The position numbers were made by a program, and so were the translations under genes. 45,211 bases of DNA from Streptomyces sp. ISL-96 (lineage in GTDB: Bacteria; Actinomycetota; Actinomycetes; Streptomycetales; Streptomycetaceae): assembly GCF_018614035.1 (NCBI RefSeq), contig NZ_JAGGPA010000058.1:1-45211 (forward strand). Reading direction: 5' to 3'. Numbering within the stretch: the first letter of the stretch is position 1; every line of letters begins with the position of its first letter. Positions 15,840 through 24,711 of this stretch are shown here, one piece after another. The notes under the pieces are model-generated. The model was not told the origin of the DNA. It ran no database searches and saw only the letters and a program-made list of their open reading frames with translations.

Positions 15840-16034
15840 TCAGCGCTTGTCGGCGGGCACGTCCATAGCGACGCAGACGCCGCGCCAGACGCTCTTGGCG
15901 TCCCAGCCGGCCGACAGGGCCTGGTTCACCGTGCGACCGCCGAGCTCGGCCATCACATGATCGCGGGCGAAGGAATCGGCGTACGCCTCACCGAAGTGCT
16001 CCGCCATCCGCTCCCAGAAAATCGTCAACCGCAT
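15840..16034 (-). CDS. DUF3046 protein
   Basis: A 64-residue actinobacterial protein with the family pattern MRLTIFWERMAEHFGEAYA at its start, then RDHVMAELGGRTVNQALSAG and VWRGVCVAMDVPADKR at the end. The function of the family is unknown; it often sits near recA in actinobacteria, as here. It probably forms a small operon with the membrane transporter downstream. Length and start match the family well. Confidence 0.88.
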   Translation of the reverse strand: MRLTIFWERMAEHFGEAYADSFARDHVMAELGGRTVNQALSAGWDAKSVWRGVCVAMDVPADKR

Positions 16035-16113
16035 GACTCCAGTATCGCGCCCCTGAGAGTGCAGACCGGCCCGCGGAGCTTCCCGAGAGCGCTTACCGTC
16101 CTACGGTCGTTCC

Positions 16114-17028
16114 ATGGCTGGATCCGGAGCATCCCCCCTCGCACGCGCCGAGCACTTCATCTGGCTGACGGCCCGCGTGCTGGAACAACGGCGGTTCGCC
16201 TATCACTTCGTGAACGGCGGCCCAGACACGGTCGAAAGGGCGCTCGCCCCGTACCAATGCGATGACGGCGGCTACGGCTACGCACTGGAACCCGATCTGC
16301 GCGGTCCGGTGAGCCAGCCGTTGCACGTCGCTCACGCGCTGCGTGTCCTCGATTCCATCGGCCGCTGCGAGGGCGTGCGGGTGGAGCGGATGTGCCGCTA
16401 TCTGTCCGACGCGTCGACGAAGGAGGGAGCATTGCCTGCGGTGGATCCTTCGTTGGGCGGCTATCCGGCCGCGCCGTTCGTCCCGGTCGTGGACGACCCT
16501 CCGGGTGATCTCCTGGCGACGGGCCCTGTGGTCGGGCTGCTGCACCGCAATGAGGTGTGGCACGCGTGGCTCTTCAGGGCCACCGATTTCTGCTGGGCCG
16601 CGGTCGAGGCGCTGGAGAAGTCCCATCCGTACGAGGTCCAGGCGGCGGTCGCCTTCCTGGACGGCGTGCCTGACAGGACCCGGGCGAGGGCCGCCGCGGA
16701 CCGGCTCGGCCGGCTGGTGCGCGAGCAGCGGCTCGTCGCCCTGGATCCGGCGCGGGCCGGGGAGCAGCCCGTGGCCGCTGGGTATGCGCCGGGCGAGCAC
16801 CACTTCGCGTACGACTACGCCCGTACGCCGGGATCGCTCGCCCGTGACTGGTTCACCGACGAGGAGATGAGCCGCTCGCTGGACTTCCTCGCGGCCGGAC
16901 AGCGGGAGGACGGGGGCTGGCCGATCCGCTGGCGGGAATGGGCGCCGGGGACCGCGCTGGAGTCGCGTCCGATCGTGACGATCGACGCGCTGCTGACGCT
17001 ACGGGCGTACGGACGCGTCATCGGCTGA
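16114..17028 (+). CDS. Terpenoid-cyclase-fold (alpha/alpha toroid) protein
   Basis: A 304-residue protein with repeated QW-like segments of prenyltransferase/squalene-cyclase toroid folds: YQCDDGGYGYALEPDLRG near residue 48 and AGQREDGGWPIRWREW near 265. The helical stretches between them (SQPLHVAHALRVLDS, RPIVTIDALLTLRAYG) fit the barrel repeats. At 304 residues it is half the size of squalene-hopene cyclase, and the DXDD catalytic motif of cyclases is not seen. It is therefore probably a non-cyclase member of the fold. There is no clear ribosome site before the ATG at 16114, and the gene stands alone. Fold call fair, function unknown. Confidence 0.7.
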   Translation: MAGSGASPLARAEHFIWLTARVLEQRRFAYHFVNGGPDTVERALAPYQCDDGGYGYALEPDLRGPVSQPLHVAHALRVLDSIGRCEGVRVERMCRYLSDASTKEGALPAVDPSLGGYPAAPFVPVVDDPPGDLLATGPVVGLLHRNEVWHAWLFRATDFCWAAVEALEKSHPYEVQAAVAFLDGVPDRTRARAAADRLGRLVREQRLVALDPARAGEQPVAAGYAPGEHHFAYDYARTPGSLARDWFTDEEMSRSLDFLAAGQREDGGWPIRWREWAPGTALESRPIVTIDALLTLRAYGRVIG

Positions 17029-17038
17029 TTCCGGCGAG

Positions 17039-17073
17039 CCGGGCGCGCGCGGCAACAGGGCGGCGCGCCCCGG
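17039..17073. terminator. Candidate terminator between convergent genes
   Basis: CCGGGCGCGC (17039-17048) pairs with GCGCGCCCCGG (17063-17073) with a single-base bulge and a 14-base loop. It lies between the toroid-fold gene and azlD, which converge, and can serve both strands. Confidence 0.5.
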
Positions 17074-17087
17074 TCAAGCCCTTCACC

Positions 17088-17396
17088 TCAGCCGCTGATC
17101 GCCCTTACACCCGCCGTGACGACCACAGCGGCCCCGACCACCACGAGGAAGGGTGCGCGCAGGACAAGCGCGAGCGCCGCCGCCGCGAGCCCCGCGCCCC
17201 TGGCGTCCAGCGCCAGGTGCTGCCCGGTGCTGAGGGTCTGCTGGGCGGTGAGCGCCGCCAGCAGGGCCACCGGCAGCAGCGCGGCCAGACGCTTGACGAG
17301 CGGGCGCTCCAGGGCGCCCGCGGGCACCAGCAGGCCGAGCAGCTTGACGAGGTAACAGCCGACGGCAGTGGCGCCGATCGCGATCCAGACGCTCAT
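17088..17396 (-). CDS. azlD: AzlD-family branched-chain amino acid exporter subunit
   Basis: The small partner of AzlC in export of branched-chain amino acids and analogues such as azaleucine. It has 102 residues and about four hydrophobic helices. It starts MSVWIAIGATAVGCYLVKLLG, and the family feature RPLVKRLAALLPVALLAALTAQQ is followed by a short C-terminal helix. It starts at the ATG at 17396, sharing four bases with the azlC stop (ATGA), so it is coupled. Third gene of araC-azlC-azlD. Confidence 0.88.
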   Translation of the reverse strand: MSVWIAIGATAVGCYLVKLLGLLVPAGALERPLVKRLAALLPVALLAALTAQQTLSTGQHLALDARGAGLAAAALALVLRAPFLVVVGAAVVVTAGVRAISG

Positions 17397-18136
17397 CGCC
17401 CCTCCTCCTTCGCGGTGTGGCGTGCCGCCCTGCGGCCCTGTACGTAGAGCAGGGCGGGAGCAGCGAGCGCGGCGACGAGCACCGGCACGCCCGCCGGCAG
17501 TACCGGCAGGAGCCCGAGGGCCAGGAGCACCGCGAGACCCGCGACAGCCCGTTCCATGCCGGTACGCAGCATGGGCGCCAGCAGAGCGAGAAAAACAGCG
17601 GGGCTCGCGGCGTCCAGGCCCCATGCTTCGGTGTCGCCGATGGCCTCCGCGCCGAGCGCCCCGATCAGGGTGGTGAGGTTCCACAGCACGTACAGGGACA
17701 GTCCAGTGACCGTGAAGCCGAGCCGGGCGCTGCGGCGCGAGGGCTGCGCGAGGGTGACGGCCGTCGTCTCGTCGATGACCCAGTGGGCGGCGAAGGGGCG
17801 TACGAAGCGCGGGAGGGCCAGCAGCTGGGACAGCCGCAGCCCGTAGAAGGCATTGCGTACGCCGAGGAAGAAGGCGCCCGCTGCGGCGGTGAACGGATTG
17901 CCGCCCGCCGCGAGCGCACCGACGAGCGCGAACTGCGAGGCCCCTGTGAAGACCAGGAGGCTGAGCGCACAGGTCTGGAGGAGGGTGAGGCCCGACCCCG
18001 CGGAGGTCACGCCGAAGGCGAAGCCGGAGAGCCCGACGGCGACGCCCACGCCGAGCGCGTCGCGGACGACGGCGCGGTCGGGTTTGGACGCGGGTGGTTC
18101 TGTGCGTATCGCTGGGGGTGCTGTCTGTTCTGCCAC
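17393..18136 (-). CDS. azlC: AzlC-family branched-chain amino acid exporter subunit
   Basis: A 247-residue membrane protein with the AzlC signatures. These are an early glycine-rich helix (GVGVAVGLSGFAFGV), then LLVFTGASQFALVGALAAGG, FFLGVRNAFYGLRLS and the HWVIDETTAVTLAQ block. It forms the exporter with AzlD. It uses a GTG start at 18136, nine bases after the regulator stop. The physiological substrate may be branched-chain amino acids, methionine or a related compound; sequence alone does not decide. Confidence 0.9.
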   Translation of the reverse strand: MAEQTAPPAIRTEPPASKPDRAVVRDALGVGVAVGLSGFAFGVTSAGSGLTLLQTCALSLLVFTGASQFALVGALAAGGNPFTAAAGAFFLGVRNAFYGLRLSQLLALPRFVRPFAAHWVIDETTAVTLAQPSRRSARLGFTVTGLSLYVLWNLTTLIGALGAEAIGDTEAWGLDAASPAVFLALLAPMLRTGMERAVAGLAVLLALGLLPVLPAGVPVLVAALAAPALLYVQGRRAARHTAKEEGR

Positions 18137-18145
18137 GTCCGGACA

Positions 18146-19060
18146 CTAGGACGGGCGGCCGCGCCCGGTCTTGTACGTTCTTGCGCGCTCCCGCTGGTAG
18201 GCGCCGGGCGGTACCCCGACGATCCGGGTGAAGTGCCGGTTCAGATGCGGCTGGTCGCTGAACCCCACGGCGGCGGCGGCCTCGACAGGTGCCGTCCCGG
18301 CCTCCAGGAGCCGTCGGGCGCTGCGCACACGCGCGTTGGTCAGCCATGTGTGGGGCGGCATACCGTACGCCGACTTGAACGCGCGCAGGAGCGCGAACGG
18401 ACCGGTCCCGAGTTCGTTCGCGAGTTGTTCCAGGGAAGGGGGCTCAGCCATGCGCTCCTCAAGGAGGCTTTTCGCGAGCGCCGCGGTGCGTGCGCCCGCC
18501 GCGGCCGGCGCACGTGCGGGAAGACTCTGGCCGTGCCGGCGAAGGAGCCTGGCCACGGCGATCCGCAGCAGGCTGTCGGCGGCGAGCGCGTTGCCCTCCT
18601 CGGCCGCCTTGTGCACCGCGCGGATGAGCCGCGCGGTGTCGGCGTCCTCGACGATGGTCTCGGCGAAGCCGGCTGTACCGCGCAGGCTCGTCGTCTCCTC
18701 GGCGATGCCGGCGACCACCTGCGCCGAGGGGTACAGGGTGGCGTACGACCAGCCCTCGGGCACGCCCGCGTGCGCGGCGTGCGGCACCTCCGGGTTGATC
18801 ATGACGACGGTGCCCGGGCGTGCCTGGATCGTGCCCTGCGGCATGACCACGTCCTCGATTCCGCGGAAGACCGCGCCGAAGACGAACCCCTCGTGGCTGT
18901 GCCGCGAGAAGGAATGGCGCACGTAGCGGGCCCGCAGCAGGTCGAGGCCGGGCACACCCGGGTACTGCCAGTGCCGCGCCCACTCGTCCTTCCCACCCGC
19001 CACCTCTCGCACGTCTCGCATGCCCCCCGCGCCTCCCGCGCCTCCCGCCTCCGTCGCCAT
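18146..19060 (-). CDS. AraC-family regulator of azlCD
   Basis: A 304-residue regulator. The N-terminal cupin-like AraC ligand domain (HSFSRHSHEGFVFGAVFRG) is followed at about 200-295 by the double helix-turn-helix: SLEQLANELGTGPFALLRAFK for the first, and APVEAAAAVGFSDQPHLNRHF with the family-typical RIVGVPPGAYQ for the second. It is upstream of azlC in the same operon, the usual layout for a regulator that senses the exported amino acid. The start is uncertain: ATG at 19060 gives a Gly/Ala-rich beginning, while ATG at 19021 has several GGAGG-like runs upstream. The long open frame further upstream overlaps the lhr gene and is not real. Confidence 0.85.
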   Translation of the reverse strand: MATEAGGAGGAGGMRDVREVAGGKDEWARHWQYPGVPGLDLLRARYVRHSFSRHSHEGFVFGAVFRGIEDVVMPQGTIQARPGTVVMINPEVPHAAHAGVPEGWSYATLYPSAQVVAGIAEETTSLRGTAGFAETIVEDADTARLIRAVHKAAEEGNALAADSLLRIAVARLLRRHGQSLPARAPAAAGARTAALAKSLLEERMAEPPSLEQLANELGTGPFALLRAFKSAYGMPPHTWLTNARVRSARRLLEAGTAPVEAAAAVGFSDQPHLNRHFTRIVGVPPGAYQRERARTYKTGRGRPS

Positions 19061-19151
19061 ACAGCCATTCTGCGGCCCGCCCGCGCGCCGCTGACCTGCA
19101 CGTCCATGGTCTGGACGCCCGTTGTCAGTGGTCGGGTGCACGATGGGGGAC

Positions 19152-22100
19152 ATGTCCAGGACTGCGCTCGACTCCTTCTCCCCCGCGACCCGCGGCTGGT
19201 TCACGGGGGCCTTCAGCGCGCCCACCGCGGCGCAGGAAGGCGCCTGGCAGGCCATCTCCGAAGGTTCCGACGTCCTGGTCGTGGCCCCGACCGGCTCCGG
19301 AAAGACCCTGGCCGCCTTTCTGGCCGCGCTCGACGACCTGGCGTCCAAGCCCCCGCCCGCGGACCCCAGGCAGCGCTGCCGGGTGCTGTACGTGTCACCG
19401 CTCAAGGCCCTCGCGGTCGATGTCGAGCGCAACCTCCGAAGCCCCCTCACCGGCATCCGCCAGGAAGCCGTACGACTCGGGATGACCGAACCCGACGTCC
19501 GGGTCGGCATCCGCTCCGGCGACACTCCGGCCGCCGAGCGGCGGTCGCTCGCGACGAAGCCGCCGGACATCCTCATCACCACACCCGAGTCGCTGTTCCT
19601 GATGCTCACGTCCGCCGCGCGCGAATCCCTGGCCGGCATCGAGACGGTGATCCTGGACGAGGTGCACGCCGTCGCGGGGACCAAGCGCGGTGCGCACCTC
19701 GCCGTATCGCTGGAGCGGCTGGACGAGCTGCTGCCGCGCCCCGCCCGCCGGATCGGCCTGTCCGCGACGGTCCGGCCGGTGGACGAGGTCGCCCGCTTCC
19801 TCTCCCCGCAGCGCCAGGCCGCCATCGTCCAGCCGCCCTCGGGCAAGGAGTTCGACCTGTCGGTGGTCGTCCCCGTGGAGGACCTGGGCGAGCTGGGCGG
19901 CGCCCCGGCCAAGGGCGACGACGCGGGCGACAAGCCGTCGATCTGGCCGCATGTCGAGGAGCGCATCGCCGACCTCGTCCAGGCGCACCGCTCGACGATC
20001 GTCTTCGTGAACTCCCGCCGCCTCGCCGAACGCCTGTGCAACCGGCTCAATGAGATCGCGTACGAACGGGCCACCGGCGAACCGCTGCCCGATGACCAGT
20101 CACCCGCCGAGATCATGGCTCAGGCGGGCGCCGCCAAGGGTGCTCCGCCCCTGCTCGCCCGCGCCCACCACGGTTCGGTCTCCAAGGAACAGCGCGCCCA
20201 GGTCGAGGAGGACCTCAAAGCCGGCCGGCTGCCCGCCGTGGTCGCCACCTCCAGCCTGGAGCTGGGCATCGACATGGGCGCGGTGGATCTCGTCGTCCAG
20301 GTCGAGTCACCGCCGTCCGTGGCCTCTGGCCTTCAGCGTGTCGGCCGCGCCGGGCACCAGGTCGGCGCGGTCTCGACGGGCGTCGTCTTCCCCAAGTACC
20401 GCGGCGACCTCGTCCAGTCGGCCGTCGTCACCGAGCGCATGCGCAGCGGCTCCATCGAGGCCCTGCGCGTCCCCGCCAACCCGCTCGACGTCCTGGCGCA
20501 GCAGCTCGTCGCCATGGTCGCGCTCGACACCTGGCAGGCCGACGACCTGCTCGCCACCGTCCGCCGCGCGGCCCCCTTCGCCTCGCTCCCCGAGTCCGCC
20601 TTCACGGCGGTCCTCGACATGCTCGCCGGCCGCTACCCGTCCGACGCCTTCGCGGAGCTCCGCCCCCGCGTGGTGTGGGACCGTATCGCCGGTACGGTCA
20701 CGGGCCGTCCAGGGGCGCAGCGCCTGGCCGTCACCTCCGGCGGCACCATCCCCGACCGCGGGCTCTTCGGCGTCTTCCTGGCCGGAGCCGACCCCAAAAA
20801 GGGCGGCGGCCGCGTCGGCGAGCTCGACGAGGAGATGGTCTACGAATCCCGCGTGGGCGACGTCTTCACCCTCGGCACCACCTCCTGGCGCATCGAGGAC
20901 ATCACACGCGACCGCGTGCTCGTCTCCCCCGCCCCCGGAGTGCCGGGCCGGCTGCCCTTCTGGAAGGGCGACCAACTGGGCCGCCCCCTCGAACTGGGCC
21001 GTGCGCTCGGCGCGTTCGTCCGCGAGGTCGGCTCCCTCACCCCCGAGGACGCCCGGCTGCGCCTGACCGCCGCCGGCCTCGACGCCTGGGCCGCCGAAAA
21101 CATCCTGTCGTACCTCGGCGAACAGCGCCGCGCCGCCGGTCACGTCCCCGACGACCGCACCATCGTCGTGGAGCGGTTCCGCGACGAGCTCGGCGACTGG
21201 CGGGTCGTCATCCACTCCCCCTTCGGCGCCCAGGTGCACGCCCCCTGGGCACTGGCGCTCGGCTCCCGTCTGACCGAGCGGTACGGCATGGACGCCCAGG
21301 TCATGCACGCCGACGACGGCATCGTGCTGCGCCTGCCCGACGCCGACCTGATGGGCTTCGACCTCCTCGACGACGAACTGTCCGGACCGTCCCGGCAGAG
21401 CACCGCGTTCGACAACGACCAGGCCCCGCTCGGCGCCACCGACGTCGTCTTCGACAAGGGCGAGGTCAACCAGATCGTCACCGACCAGGTCGGCGGCTCG
21501 GCGCTGTTCGCCGCCCGCTTCCGCGAGTGCGCCGCCCGCGCGCTGCTCCTGCCGCGCCGCAGCCCCGGCAAGCGCACCCCGCTGTGGCAGCAGCGCCAGC
21601 GCGCCTCCCAGCTGCTCCAGGTCGCCTCCGAGTTCGGCTCGTTCCCGATCGTCCTCGAAGCCGTGCGGGAGTGCCTCCAGGACGTCTTCGACGTACCCGG
21701 CCTCACCGAACTCATGGGCGACATCGAGTCCCGCCGCGTCCGGCTCGTCGAAGTCACCACCCCCGAGCCGTCCCCCTTCGCCCGCTCCCTCCTGTTCGGT
21801 TACGTCGCCCAGTTCCTGTACGAGGGCGACTCACCCCTCGCCGAGCGGCGCGCCGCCGCGCTCTCACTGGACTCCCGGCTCCTGGCCGAGCTGCTCGGCC
21901 AGGCGGAGCTGCGCGAACTGCTCGACGCCGACGTCCTGACCGAGCTGGAGCAGGAACTTCAGTGGCTCACCGACGACCGCCGCATCAAGGACCTGGAGGG
22001 TGTCGCCGACCTCCTGCGGGTCCTTGGCCCCCTCACCGACACCGAGCTGGCCGCGCGAGGCGCCGAACCGGGCTGGGCCGAGGCCCTGTCGACCGCCCGC

Positions 22101-23795
22101 CGGGCCATCCGCGTCCGTATCGCCGGGGCGGACCACTGGGCGGCCGTCGAGGACGCGGGCCGGCTGCGCGACGCGCTGGGCACCGCGCTTCCGGTCGGCG
22201 TGCCCGAGGCGTTCACCGAGCCCGTGAAGGACCCGCTCGGCGACCTCCTCGCCCGCTTCGCCCGCACCCACGGCCCGTTCACGTCAGCCGCGGCGGCCGC
22301 CCGGTTCGGCCTGGGGGCGGCGGTGACGGACGGCGCCCTGCAACGCCTCACCGCGAACGGCCGGGTCGTACAGGGCGAGTTCCACCCCGCCGGAATCGGC
22401 CAGGAGTGGTGCGACGCGACGGTGCTGCGCCGCCTGCGGCGCCGGTCCCTGGCCGCCCTGCGCCACGAGCTGGAGCCGGTTCCGCCCGCCGCGCTCGCCG
22501 CGTTCCTCCCCCAGTGGCAGCACCTCGGCAGCAGCAGTCTGCGTGGCATCGACGGACTTGTGCGCGCCGTCGAGCAGTTGCAGGGCGCCTCCGTGCCGGC
22601 GTCCGCCCTCGAAAAGCTGGTCCTCCCGTCCCGCGTGGCCGGTTACTCACCCGCCATGCTCGACGAGCTCACCACGACCGGCGAGGTCCTGTGGGCCGGA
22701 TCGGGCGCACTGCCCGGCAAGGACGGCTGGGTGTCCCTCTACCTAGCCGACGCGGCGCCCCTGCTCCTCCCCCAGCCGCATCCCCTGGAGCTCACCGCAC
22801 TGCACGAGTCCGTCCTCACCACGCTCTCCGGGGGGTACGGCCTCTTCTTCCGCCAGATCGCCGACCAGGTCCGCGCCACCACCCACCCCGACTGCACCGA
22901 CCCGCAACTCGCAGACGCCCTCTGGGACCTGGCCTGGTCGGGCCGTCTCACCAACGACACGCTCGCGCCCCTGCGCTCCCTCCTCGGATCGGGCCGTACG
23001 GCGGGCTCCACCGCCCACCGCGCCAAACGCACGGTCCCGCGCGGGCGTTACGGCACCCTCAGCGCGGCCACCCGCCCCGCTTCCCGCACCGGGCCCCCCA
23101 CGGTCTCCGGCCGCTGGTCCCTGCTCCCCGCCCACGAACCCGATCCGACCCACCGCGCCCACGCGCTCGCCCGCACGCTGCTCGACCGGCACGGCGTGGT
23201 CACGCGCGGCGCGGTCGCCGCCGAAGGGGTCGAGGGCGGCTTCTCGGCGACGTACCGCATCCTGGCCGCTTTCGAGGACAGCGGGCAGGCACGCCGTGGT
23301 TACGTCGTGGAGGGCCTCGGGGCCGCCCAGTTCGCGATGGACGGCGCGGTCGACCGCCTGCGGGCCGCGGCCACCGCACGCGAGCGCGCCGAAACGGACT
23401 CCCCGAACCGCGCGGTGATCCTCGCCGCCGCCGACCCCGCCAATGCGTACGGAGCGGCCCTGCCCTGGCCCGAACCGCCCTCCGACGCGGGCCACAAACC
23501 CGGCCGCAAAGCCGGGGCCCTCGTTGTCCTGGTCGACGGCGAGCTGACCCTCTACATGGAACGCGGCGGCAAAACCCTGCTGGCCTGGCCCACCGACCCG
23601 AGCGACCCGGCAGCCCCGGACCCGCGCCTCACCGCGGCTGCCGAAGCCCTGGCGAAAGCGGCCAGGGAAGGAGCCCTCGGCACGGTCACAGTGGAACGCA
23701 CCAACGGCGCCCCCGCCCTGACTTCCCCGCTGGGCAAAACCCTCGAAGCAGCAGGCTTCCACCCCACCCCCCGAGGCCTCCGCCTCCGCCCCTGA
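19152..23795 (+). CDS. lhr: Lhr-type ATP-dependent DNA helicase
   Basis: A very large superfamily 2 helicase, 1547 residues, the usual size of full-length actinobacterial Lhr. It contains a Q-motif (PTAAQEGAWQAI), Walker A APTGSGKT (about 45-52), motif II LDEVHAV, motif III LSATV, then SSLELGIDMGAVDLVVQ and QRVGRAGH in the second RecA-like domain. The winged-helix and Lhr-core domains follow, with a long C-terminal extension after about residue 900. It unwinds 3-prime-tailed duplexes and RNA:DNA hybrids and is linked to repair of damaged DNA. The ATG at 19152 has GGGGGA just before it. The nei-type gene 71 bases downstream is probably in the same operon. Confidence 0.93.
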   Translation: MSRTALDSFSPATRGWFTGAFSAPTAAQEGAWQAISEGSDVLVVAPTGSGKTLAAFLAALDDLASKPPPADPRQRCRVLYVSPLKALAVDVERNLRSPLTGIRQEAVRLGMTEPDVRVGIRSGDTPAAERRSLATKPPDILITTPESLFLMLTSAARESLAGIETVILDEVHAVAGTKRGAHLAVSLERLDELLPRPARRIGLSATVRPVDEVARFLSPQRQAAIVQPPSGKEFDLSVVVPVEDLGELGGAPAKGDDAGDKPSIWPHVEERIADLVQAHRSTIVFVNSRRLAERLCNRLNEIAYERATGEPLPDDQSPAEIMAQAGAAKGAPPLLARAHHGSVSKEQRAQVEEDLKAGRLPAVVATSSLELGIDMGAVDLVVQVESPPSVASGLQRVGRAGHQVGAVSTGVVFPKYRGDLVQSAVVTERMRSGSIEALRVPANPLDVLAQQLVAMVALDTWQADDLLATVRRAAPFASLPESAFTAVLDMLAGRYPSDAFAELRPRVVWDRIAGTVTGRPGAQRLAVTSGGTIPDRGLFGVFLAGADPKKGGGRVGELDEEMVYESRVGDVFTLGTTSWRIEDITRDRVLVSPAPGVPGRLPFWKGDQLGRPLELGRALGAFVREVGSLTPEDARLRLTAAGLDAWAAENILSYLGEQRRAAGHVPDDRTIVVERFRDELGDWRVVIHSPFGAQVHAPWALALGSRLTERYGMDAQVMHADDGIVLRLPDADLMGFDLLDDELSGPSRQSTAFDNDQAPLGATDVVFDKGEVNQIVTDQVGGSALFAARFRECAARALLLPRRSPGKRTPLWQQRQRASQLLQVASEFGSFPIVLEAVRECLQDVFDVPGLTELMGDIESRRVRLVEVTTPEPSPFARSLLFGYVAQFLYEGDSPLAERRAAALSLDSRLLAELLGQAELRELLDADVLTELEQELQWLTDDRRIKDLEGVADLLRVLGPLTDTELAARGAEPGWAEALSTARRAIRVRIAGADHWAAVEDAGRLRDALGTALPVGVPEAFTEPVKDPLGDLLARFARTHGPFTSAAAAARFGLGAAVTDGALQRLTANGRVVQGEFHPAGIGQEWCDATVLRRLRRRSLAALRHELEPVPPAALAAFLPQWQHLGSSSLRGIDGLVRAVEQLQGASVPASALEKLVLPSRVAGYSPAMLDELTTTGEVLWAGSGALPGKDGWVSLYLADAAPLLLPQPHPLELTALHESVLTTLSGGYGLFFRQIADQVRATTHPDCTDPQLADALWDLAWSGRLTNDTLAPLRSLLGSGRTAGSTAHRAKRTVPRGRYGTLSAATRPASRTGPPTVSGRWSLLPAHEPDPTHRAHALARTLLDRHGVVTRGAVAAEGVEGGFSATYRILAAFEDSGQARRGYVVEGLGAAQFAMDGAVDRLRAAATARERAETDSPNRAVILAAADPANAYGAALPWPEPPSDAGHKPGRKAGALVVLVDGELTLYMERGGKTLLAWPTDPSDPAAPDPRLTAAAEALAKAAREGALGTVTVERTNGAPALTSPLGKTLEAAGFHPTPRGLRLRP

Positions 23796-23866
23796 GCCCA
23801 TCCGTCGTCCTGATCCCTGCCGGGCTCAGGACGCCACCCCGTCCCACTCCACCGCATCATGGACCC

Positions 23867-24679
23867 ATGCCCGAAGGAGACTCCGTCTGGCAGGCCGCCC
23901 AGCACTTGCACGCCGCCCTGGCCGGACACACCCTCACCCACGCCGACCTCCGCGTCCCCCGGTTCGCGACCGCCGACCTGACCGGCCGCACCGTCCTGGA
24001 CGTCACCCCTCGCGGCAAACACCTCCTCGCCCGCATCGAGGGCGGCCTCACGCTCCACTCGCACCTCGGCATGGACGGCGCCTGGAAGATCTACGGCCCC
24101 GAGGAGCGATGGCGCGGCGGCCCGGCCCATCAGATCCGCGCCGTCCTCGGCACCGCCGAACACACCGCCGTGGGCTACCGCCTCCCCGTACTCGAACTGA
24201 TCCGGACCCAGGACGAGGCCCAGGCCGTCGGCCACCTCGGCCCCGACCTCCTGGGCCCGGACTGGGACGCCGGCGAAGCACTCCGCCGCCTCCTGGCAGA
24301 CCCCGCCCGCCCCCTGGGCGAAGCCCTCCTCGACCAGCGCAATCTCGCCGGCATCGGCAACATCTACAAGTCGGAGCTGTGCTTCTTCGCCCGCGTGACC
24401 CCCTGGCTCCCCATCGGGGAACTCCCCGCCCCCGAACGCCTGGTCGCCGCCGCCAAACGCCTCCTGGAGGCCAACCGCGACCGCCTCGGCCGCCGCACCA
24501 CCCTCCGCGAACGCGCCCGCACCCCACCCCTGTACGTGTACGGCCGCGCCGGCCGCCCGTGCCTGCGCTGCGGCACCCCGATCCGCCACGCCGACCAGGG
24601 CGACGGAAGCCGCGCACGCCCCACGTACTGGTGCCCCCGCTGCCAGTCGGGCCCAACCCCGACCCACCACGCCAGTTGA
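23867..24679 (+). CDS. nei: Fpg/Nei-family DNA glycosylase (endonuclease VIII type)
   Basis: A 270-residue bifunctional glycosylase/AP lyase for oxidised bases. It begins MPEGDSV, which supplies catalytic P2 and E3 after removal of Met. It contains GKHLLARIEGG with the conserved lysine, LHSHLGMDG, the helix-two-turn-helix QRNLAGIGNIYKSE, and a C-terminal zinc finger with four cysteines (CLRCG and CPRCQ). The MPEGD start, rather than MPELP, marks the Nei branch. Pairing with lhr is a known actinobacterial arrangement (Nei2-Lhr in mycobacteria), suggesting that helicase and glycosylase act together. Confidence 0.92.
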   Translation: MPEGDSVWQAAQHLHAALAGHTLTHADLRVPRFATADLTGRTVLDVTPRGKHLLARIEGGLTLHSHLGMDGAWKIYGPEERWRGGPAHQIRAVLGTAEHTAVGYRLPVLELIRTQDEAQAVGHLGPDLLGPDWDAGEALRRLLADPARPLGEALLDQRNLAGIGNIYKSELCFFARVTPWLPIGELPAPERLVAAAKRLLEANRDRLGRRTTLRERARTPPLYVYGRAGRPCLRCGTPIRHADQGDGSRARPTYWCPRCQSGPTPTHHAS

Positions 24680-24711
24680 CGCCCCGTCAGGTCCGGTCGT
24701 ACCGTCCCCGC

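Noticed and set aside
19061..20116. Long N-terminal extension of the AraC-family regulator
   Set aside because: It overlaps the start of lhr on the opposite strand and has no AraC-family similarity.
20675..23866. Long upstream frame joined to the nei-type gene
   Set aside because: Its sequence before MPEGDSV is Arg/Pro/Gly-rich out-of-frame reading of lhr; the glycosylase must begin with MPEGD for its catalytic Pro and Glu.
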